Assembly (NCBI GenBank): GCA_019746135.1 | Contig: JAIESI010000043.1 | Location: 1 to 64,000 of the forward strand | Source: Xanthobacteraceae bacterium | Lineage (GTDB): Bacteria; Pseudomonadota; Alphaproteobacteria; Rhizobiales; Xanthobacteraceae | DNA length: 64,000 bases | Direction: 5' to 3' | In this document: positions 58,804 to 64,000 of the stretch, piece after piece | Layout: each line of letters opens with the position of its first letter | Position numbering within the stretch: position 1 is the first letter of the stretch | Translations under genes and position numbers: made by a program | Notes under the pieces: generated by a model | Databases searched by the model: none | What the model was told of the DNA's origin: nothing | What the model saw: only the letters and a program-made list of their open reading frames with translations

Positions 58804-59913
58804 TCAGCGGCCCCAGATTTCCTCCGCAAGCTCGACGACCATGCGAAGCTTCGCCCATTGCTCGTCTTCGGCTATGATATTGCCTTCTTCGCTGGACGCG
58901 AAGCCACATTGCGGTGACAGGCAGATCTGGTCGAGCGGCATGAATTTCGCGGCCTGCTCGATGCGGCGTTTGATCGCATCCTTGGATTCCAGCACGCCGG
59001 TCTTCGACGTGACCAGCCCGAGCACGACCTGCTTGCCCTTGGGCACGAAGCGCAGCGGCTCGAACCCGCCGGCGCGCTCGCTGTCGTACTCCATGAAATA
59101 GCCGTGCACGTTGATGGTGTTGAACAGAAGCTCGGCCACCGGCTCGTAGCCGCCCGAGGCGATGAAGGTCGAGCGGAAGTTGCCGCGGCACAGATGCATG
59201 GTGATGGTCATGTCGGCGGGAATGTCCGACATCGCCGCGTTGATCATGCGGGCATAGGCCGCCGGCAGCGCGGCCGGGTCCTCGCCCCGGTCCCTGACCT
59301 GCTGGATCAGCTTCGGATCGCAAAGGTAGGTGAGGTTCACCTCGTCGAGTTGCAGGTAGCGGCAGCCGGCGTCGGCGAAGGCCCGCACCGTCTTGCGATA
59401 AGTCTCGCCGAGGTCACGGTAGAAGTCCTCGATATCGGGATAGACCGACGCCGGCACCGCGTCGCGGCCGTCGCGGAAGTGCACCGCCGACGGCGACGGG
59501 ATCGTCATCTTCGGCGTCTGCCGGGTATGGGCCGCCAGAAACCTGAAGTGGTCGATCATCGGATGGCCGGCGAAGCCGCCGAGCTTTCGCGCGACCCGCG
59601 GCAGCACCTGCTGCGGCTGCACGCCGCCCTGGAAATTGACCTTGCGCTGGTGCGAAACCGTCTCGATGCCGGGCAGCGCCGAGACGAAATCGGTCTGCCA
59701 GGATTTGCGGCGGTTTTCGCCGTCGGTGATCGACTTGAGACCGATCGACTCCTGCTTGCGGATCAGCGCTTCGATCTCGCGATCCTCCGCCGCCTTCAAC
59801 TGCCCGGCGTCGATCTCGCCCGCGGCGCGTTTGGCGCGGGCATCCTTCAGCGCGGCGGAGCGGAGCAGGCTGCCAACCTGATCGGCACGGAAGGGCGGCT
59901 TGGTACGCTGCAT
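58804..59913 (-). CDS. Short MetE-like protein, paralog 3
   Basis: MQRTKPPFRADQVGSLLRSAALKDARAKRAAGEI; MHLCRGNFRSTFIASGGYEPV, FMEYDSERAGGFEPLRFV, LSPQCGFAS. Confidence 0.9.
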   Translation of the reverse strand: MQRTKPPFRADQVGSLLRSAALKDARAKRAAGEIDAGQLKAAEDREIEALIRKQESIGLKSITDGENRRKSWQTDFVSALPGIETVSHQRKVNFQGGVQPQQVLPRVARKLGGFAGHPMIDHFRFLAAHTRQTPKMTIPSPSAVHFRDGRDAVPASVYPDIEDFYRDLGETYRKTVRAFADAGCRYLQLDEVNLTYLCDPKLIQQVRDRGEDPAALPAAYARMINAAMSDIPADMTITMHLCRGNFRSTFIASGGYEPVAELLFNTINVHGYFMEYDSERAGGFEPLRFVPKGKQVVLGLVTSKTGVLESKDAIKRRIEQAAKFMPLDQICLSPQCGFASSEEGNIIAEDEQWAKLRMVVELAEEIWGR

Positions 59914-59930
59914 GCTGCTCACTTGATCTC

Positions 59931-61037
59931 TCACTTGCCCCACACCTCTTCCGACAATTCCACGATCATCCGCAGCTTCGCCCACTGCTCGTCCTCGGCG
60001 AGGATGTTGCCCTCCTCGGTGGAGGCAAAGCCGCACTGCGGCGACAGGCAAAGCTGGTCGAGCGACACGTATTTCGCCGCCTCGTCGATCCGGCGCTTGA
60101 GCGCGTCCTTCGACTCCAGTGTGCCCGACTTCGACGTCACCAGGCCGAGCACCACGGTCTTGCCCTTCGGCACGAACCGCAGCGGCTCGAAGCCGCCGGC
60201 GCGGTCGGTGTCGTATTCCATGAAATAGGCCTGGATCTTGACCTCGTTGAACAGGATTTCCGCGACCGGCTCGTAGCCGCCCGAGGCGACGAAGGTGGAC
60301 TGGAAATTGCCGCGGCAAAGGTGCATCGCCGTCGTCATGTCGGCCGGCACGTCGGAGATCGCCGCATTGATCATCCGGGCGTAGTCGTGCGGCATCTTGT
60401 CGGGATCGTCGCCGCGCTCGGTCACCTGGGCCCGCAGCTTCGGATCGCAGAGATAGGTGAAGTTCACCTCGTCGAGCTGGATGTAGCGGCAGCCGGCGTC
60501 GGCAAAGGCGCGCACCGCCTTGCGGTAGCTCTGGCCGAGATCGTTGTAGAACTCCTCCATGTCCGGATAGATCGCCTCCGGCACCGCCGAGCGCCCGTAG
60601 CGGAAGTGCAGCGACGAGGGCGACGGGATCGTCATCTTCGCCGTCTCTCCGGTCTGCGACTGCACATATTTGAAGTGCTCGATCATCGGATGGCCGGCGA
60701 ACGCGCCGAGCTTGCCGGTTACGCGCAGCATCATCGGCTTGGGCTGCTTGCCCTGGAACGCGATCTTGCGCTCGCCAAGGTAGGCCTCGACGCCGGGAAG
60801 CTTGCCGAGGAAGTCGTAGTTCCAGAACGCGCGGCGGTATTCGCCGTCGGTGATGGACTTGAGCCCGACCGCCTCCTGCTTCTTGATGAGCGCGGCGATC
60901 TCGCGGTCTTCAGTGGCCTTCAGTTGTTCGGCCGTGATCTCGTTCTTCTCGCGTTTTGCGCGGGCTTCCTTGAGCGCCGCGGAGCGAAGAAGACTGCCGA
61001 CATGATCGGCGCGGAAGGGAGGTGTCGCGCGTTGCAT
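59931..61037 (-). CDS. Short MetE-like protein, paralog 4
   Basis: MQRATPPFRADHVGSLLRSAALKEARAKREKNEI; MHLCRGNFQSTFVASGGYEPV, FMEYDTDRAGGFEPLRFV, LSPQCGFAS. Confidence 0.9.
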   Translation of the reverse strand: MQRATPPFRADHVGSLLRSAALKEARAKREKNEITAEQLKATEDREIAALIKKQEAVGLKSITDGEYRRAFWNYDFLGKLPGVEAYLGERKIAFQGKQPKPMMLRVTGKLGAFAGHPMIEHFKYVQSQTGETAKMTIPSPSSLHFRYGRSAVPEAIYPDMEEFYNDLGQSYRKAVRAFADAGCRYIQLDEVNFTYLCDPKLRAQVTERGDDPDKMPHDYARMINAAISDVPADMTTAMHLCRGNFQSTFVASGGYEPVAEILFNEVKIQAYFMEYDTDRAGGFEPLRFVPKGKTVVLGLVTSKSGTLESKDALKRRIDEAAKYVSLDQLCLSPQCGFASTEEGNILAEDEQWAKLRMIVELSEEVWGK

Positions 61038-61260
61038 TCCAGATTTCCTTCCAGTGACAGCGGAACTTGCCTCCGGCCGTCACCCCCCGGGCTTGACCCG
61101 GGGGATCCATACGGTGGCGCGGCGCCGAACACACCTACGATTTGACTTCGATGCGCTCGCTCATGGATCGCCGGGACATCGGCGAGCGAAGCGACGCCGT
61201 CCTTCGGACGGCTATGCCCGGCGATGACACCGCGTGTGTGGCAGCTAGGGGGCGGCTGCC

Positions 61261-62367
61261 TCACTTCCCCCAGATCTCCTCGGCGACCTCCACCACCTCG
61301 CGCATCTTCGCCCACTGCTGCTCCTCGGTGAGCACATTGCCCTCCTCGGTCGAGGCGAAGCCGCATTGCGGGCTGAGCGCGAGCTGGTCGAGCGGCGCGA
61401 ACTTCGCCGCCTCGTCGATCCGGCGCTTGACCAGGTCCTTCGGCTCCAGCGTGCCGCTCTTCGAGGTGATGACGCCGACCACGACGATCTTGTTGCCCTT
61501 CGGCAGGAAGCGCAGCGGCTCGAAGCCGCCGGCACGCTCGCTGTCGTATTCGAGGAAGTAGCCGTCGAAGTTGCACCGGGCGAGCAGCCGCTCCGCCACC
61601 GGCTCGTAGCCGCCCGAGGCAATCCAGGTCGAGCGGAAGTTGCCGCGGCAGACATGGGTGGTGATCGTCATGTCGGCCGGCTTGTCCCTGACCGAGTCGT
61701 TGATCAGCCTGGTGTAGTCGTCGGCGAGCGTCGCGACGTTCATGCCGCGGTCCTTCGCCTTCTTCATCTCGGCGTCGGAGCACAGATAGGCCCAGGCGGT
61801 GTCGTCGAACTGCAGATAGCGGCAGCCGGCGTCGTAGAACGCCTTCACCGCCTTGCGATAGGCCGCGGCGAGATCGGCAAAGATCGCGTCGTTGTTCGGA
61901 TAGGCCTGTTTCGAGACCGCGCCCGGCTCGAGGCGGAAGTGCAGCACCGTCGGCGCCGGGATGCACATCTTCGGCATCACCTTGGTGTGGCTCTTCACGA
62001 ACTTGAAGTGCTCCAGCATCGGGTGATTGCTGAAGTCGATCTTGCCGGTGACGCGGATGCCCTTCGGCTTGGTCTGCACGCCCTGGAACTGGATGCCGTG
62101 ATCCATCTCGTAGACCTCGACATTGTCGAGGCCGTCATAGAAGTCGTAGTGCCAGAACATGCGGCGGTATTCGCCGTCGGTCACGCATTGCAGGCCGACG
62201 TCCTCCTGCTTCTTGATCACTTTCGGGATCTCCGCGTCCTCGACCTGCTTCAGGTCGGCCGCGCTGATCTGGCCCTTGTCCCGCTTCGCCCGCGCCTCAG
62301 TGATCGCCGCCGAGCGCAGGTAGCTGCCGACATGGTCGGCGCGGAACGGGGGCTTGGTTCTTTTCAT
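61261..62367 (-). CDS. Short MetE-like protein, paralog 5
   Basis: MKRTKPPFRADHVGSYLRSAAITEARAKRDKGQI; THVCRGNFRSTWIASGGYEPV, FLEYDSERAGGFEPLRFL, LSPQCGFAS. Confidence 0.9.
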   Translation of the reverse strand: MKRTKPPFRADHVGSYLRSAAITEARAKRDKGQISAADLKQVEDAEIPKVIKKQEDVGLQCVTDGEYRRMFWHYDFYDGLDNVEVYEMDHGIQFQGVQTKPKGIRVTGKIDFSNHPMLEHFKFVKSHTKVMPKMCIPAPTVLHFRLEPGAVSKQAYPNNDAIFADLAAAYRKAVKAFYDAGCRYLQFDDTAWAYLCSDAEMKKAKDRGMNVATLADDYTRLINDSVRDKPADMTITTHVCRGNFRSTWIASGGYEPVAERLLARCNFDGYFLEYDSERAGGFEPLRFLPKGNKIVVVGVITSKSGTLEPKDLVKRRIDEAAKFAPLDQLALSPQCGFASTEEGNVLTEEQQWAKMREVVEVAEEIWGK

Positions 62368-62695
62368 CGGGTGGTCTCCTCACTCGAACCATTCGTTTGC
62401 AGCGTTGCGCGAGCATCGCACGGGTGCCTGTCAGTGGTCGAGAACCGCACCGCTCGTCAACCCTTCCAAGCTGGCAGACGCCTTGCGCCGGACGTGTGGG
62501 ACCATTCCCATTGCAAGCGAAACCGGCCGGGACGGAAGCGGGATTTGTCAGCCATTTTCGGTGTCGGAATGCGCCGAAACGCCGCGCTTTCCGCGGCCCA
62601 CTCGCTTGCGAGGTTTCGCGCTTTCGCCCTAGTATTCGCCCGACACCGGTCGCGCTCGGGGGGCGCCGGTCAGGCATCACCTTGGGAGGATTTTT

Positions 62696-63901
62696 ATGAT
62701 GAAACGCGTTCTCGCGGCGTCCGCCGCGCTTGCGATGTCGGCCGCGCTGGCCAACGCGCAGGAGGTGAAGATCGGCCTGGTTGCGCCGTTCACGGGCATC
62801 GGCGCCGAGCTCGGCCAGCAGATCGACCGTGGCGTCCAGCAGTACCTCAAGCTTCGGGCCAGCGAGTTCGCGCCCTACAAGATCAACATCATCAAGCGCG
62901 ACGACAAGAACCCGTCCGGCGCCGACTCCAAGATCGCGGTGCAGGAGCTCTTGACGCAGGAGAACGTCGACGCGCTGGCCGGCTGGATCTATTCGCCGAA
63001 CGCGATCGCGTCCGCGCCGGTCGTCACCGCCGGCAAGAAGATCGGTGTCATCATGAACGCCGGCACGGCGCACATCACCACCATGTCGCCGCTGTTCGTG
63101 CGCACCTCGTTCAGCATGTGGCACGCCGGCTACGCGCTCGGCGAGGCCGCCGCGAAGCAGCTCAAGGCCAAGACCGCGGTGATCGGCTACAGCGACTTCC
63201 CGCCCGGCAAGGACAGCCTCGCAGCGTTCAAGCGCGCGTTCGAGGCCAACGGCGGCAAGGTGATCGACGAAATCCCGATGGGGGGACCGGCGCAGGTGCC
63301 GGACTTCACGCCGTTCTTCCAGCGCGCCAAGGACAAGAAGCCCGACGTGTTCTTCGTGTTCGTGCCGGCCGGCGACCACGCGCTCGCCGTCACCAAGACC
63401 TACGGCGCGCTCGGCATGAAGCAGGCCGGCATCAAGCTGATCGGCCCGGGCGACATCACCCAGGACATCAAGCTGCAGGCGATGGGCGACGCGGCGATCG
63501 GCCTGATCACCATGCACCACTACAACGCCGACCTCGACAACGCCGCAAACAAGGCCCTCGTTGCGTCCTGGAAGAAGGACTACGGCGCGGATGCGACACC
63601 CGACTTCGTGGCGGTCGGCGCCTATGACGGCATGGCCGTGCTCGCCCACATGATCAAGGCGACCAAGGGCAAGCTCGGCGACACGGACGCGGCGCTCGCC
63701 TCGCTCAAGGACTGGAAATACAACAGCCCGCGCGGCCCGATCTCGATCGATCCGGCGACCCGCGACATCGTCATGAACGAGTACCTGGTCGAGGTCGTGA
63801 AGGGCAGCGACGGCAAGCTGCACCAGAAGCAGCTCGGCAAGATCGACAGCGTCAAGGACCCCTGCAAGGAGCAGAAGATCGGTCCCTGCGCGCCGAAGTG
63901 A
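62696..63901 (+). CDS. ABC transporter substrate-binding protein (branched-chain type)
   Basis: Signal peptide; QEVKIGLVAPFTGIGAELGQQIDRGVQQYLKLRASEFAPYKINIIKRDDKNPSGADSKIAVQELL. Confidence 0.9.
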   Translation: MMKRVLAASAALAMSAALANAQEVKIGLVAPFTGIGAELGQQIDRGVQQYLKLRASEFAPYKINIIKRDDKNPSGADSKIAVQELLTQENVDALAGWIYSPNAIASAPVVTAGKKIGVIMNAGTAHITTMSPLFVRTSFSMWHAGYALGEAAAKQLKAKTAVIGYSDFPPGKDSLAAFKRAFEANGGKVIDEIPMGGPAQVPDFTPFFQRAKDKKPDVFFVFVPAGDHALAVTKTYGALGMKQAGIKLIGPGDITQDIKLQAMGDAAIGLITMHHYNADLDNAANKALVASWKKDYGADATPDFVAVGAYDGMAVLAHMIKATKGKLGDTDAALASLKDWKYNSPRGPISIDPATRDIVMNEYLVEVVKGSDGKLHQKQLGKIDSVKDPCKEQKIGPCAPK

Positions 63902-63928
63902 CGGCCGCAAGCGTTCGGAAAACGGCAG

Positions 63929-63956
63929 ACCGCCGCCCCTCGGGGCGGCGGTTTTG
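63929..63956 (+). terminator. Rho-independent terminator
   Basis: ACCGCCGCCCC-TC-GGGGCGGCGGT 11-bp perfect stem followed by TTT GCTTT, 28 nt after the stop. Confidence 0.75.
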
Positions 63957-64000
63957 CTTTGCCGCAGGGCCCTGTGCCGAACGCCGGTTCCGCTGGCGCA

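Overview
High-GC alphaproteobacterial chromosome segment; gene content and order suggest Hyphomicrobiales (Bradyrhizobium/Xanthobacteraceae-like), which is inferred. Most of the window is ordinary chromosome: the lysC 3' end, ptsP-prfA-prmC, efp with its modification enzymes epmA and epmB, a PHB gene set (phbB, phbA, phaR, bdhA), a Do-family protease, rpmF, mtgA, a polyprenyl synthase, ispG, a Zur/Fur regulator and three orphan TctC-type binding proteins. The accessory content of interest is: (1) two small orphan nuclease genes (GIY-YIG at 8.4 kb, DUF559 at 52.5 kb), each tightly bracketed by an inverted pair of ~55-bp palindromic repeats, plus an apparently empty inverted pair of the GIY-YIG-type repeat at 57.3 kb; (2) a minus-strand array of four short MetE-like (C-terminal-domain-only, zinc-ligand-conserved) methyl/alkyl-transferase paralogs at 56.2-62.4 kb, with two branched-chain-type ABC binding proteins and a beta-oxidation-like module next to it, and a fifth paralog at 37.3 kb; (3) four toxin-antitoxin loci, of which two appear intact and two are decayed (frameshifted HepT, truncated GNAT toxin); (4) several mosaic intergenic palindromic repeats, a 155-bp multi-stem element, and duplicated gene 3' ends. 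No tRNA, rRNA, CRISPR array, prophage or integrase was recognised. All calls come from reading the sequence and ORF track; no database search was run.
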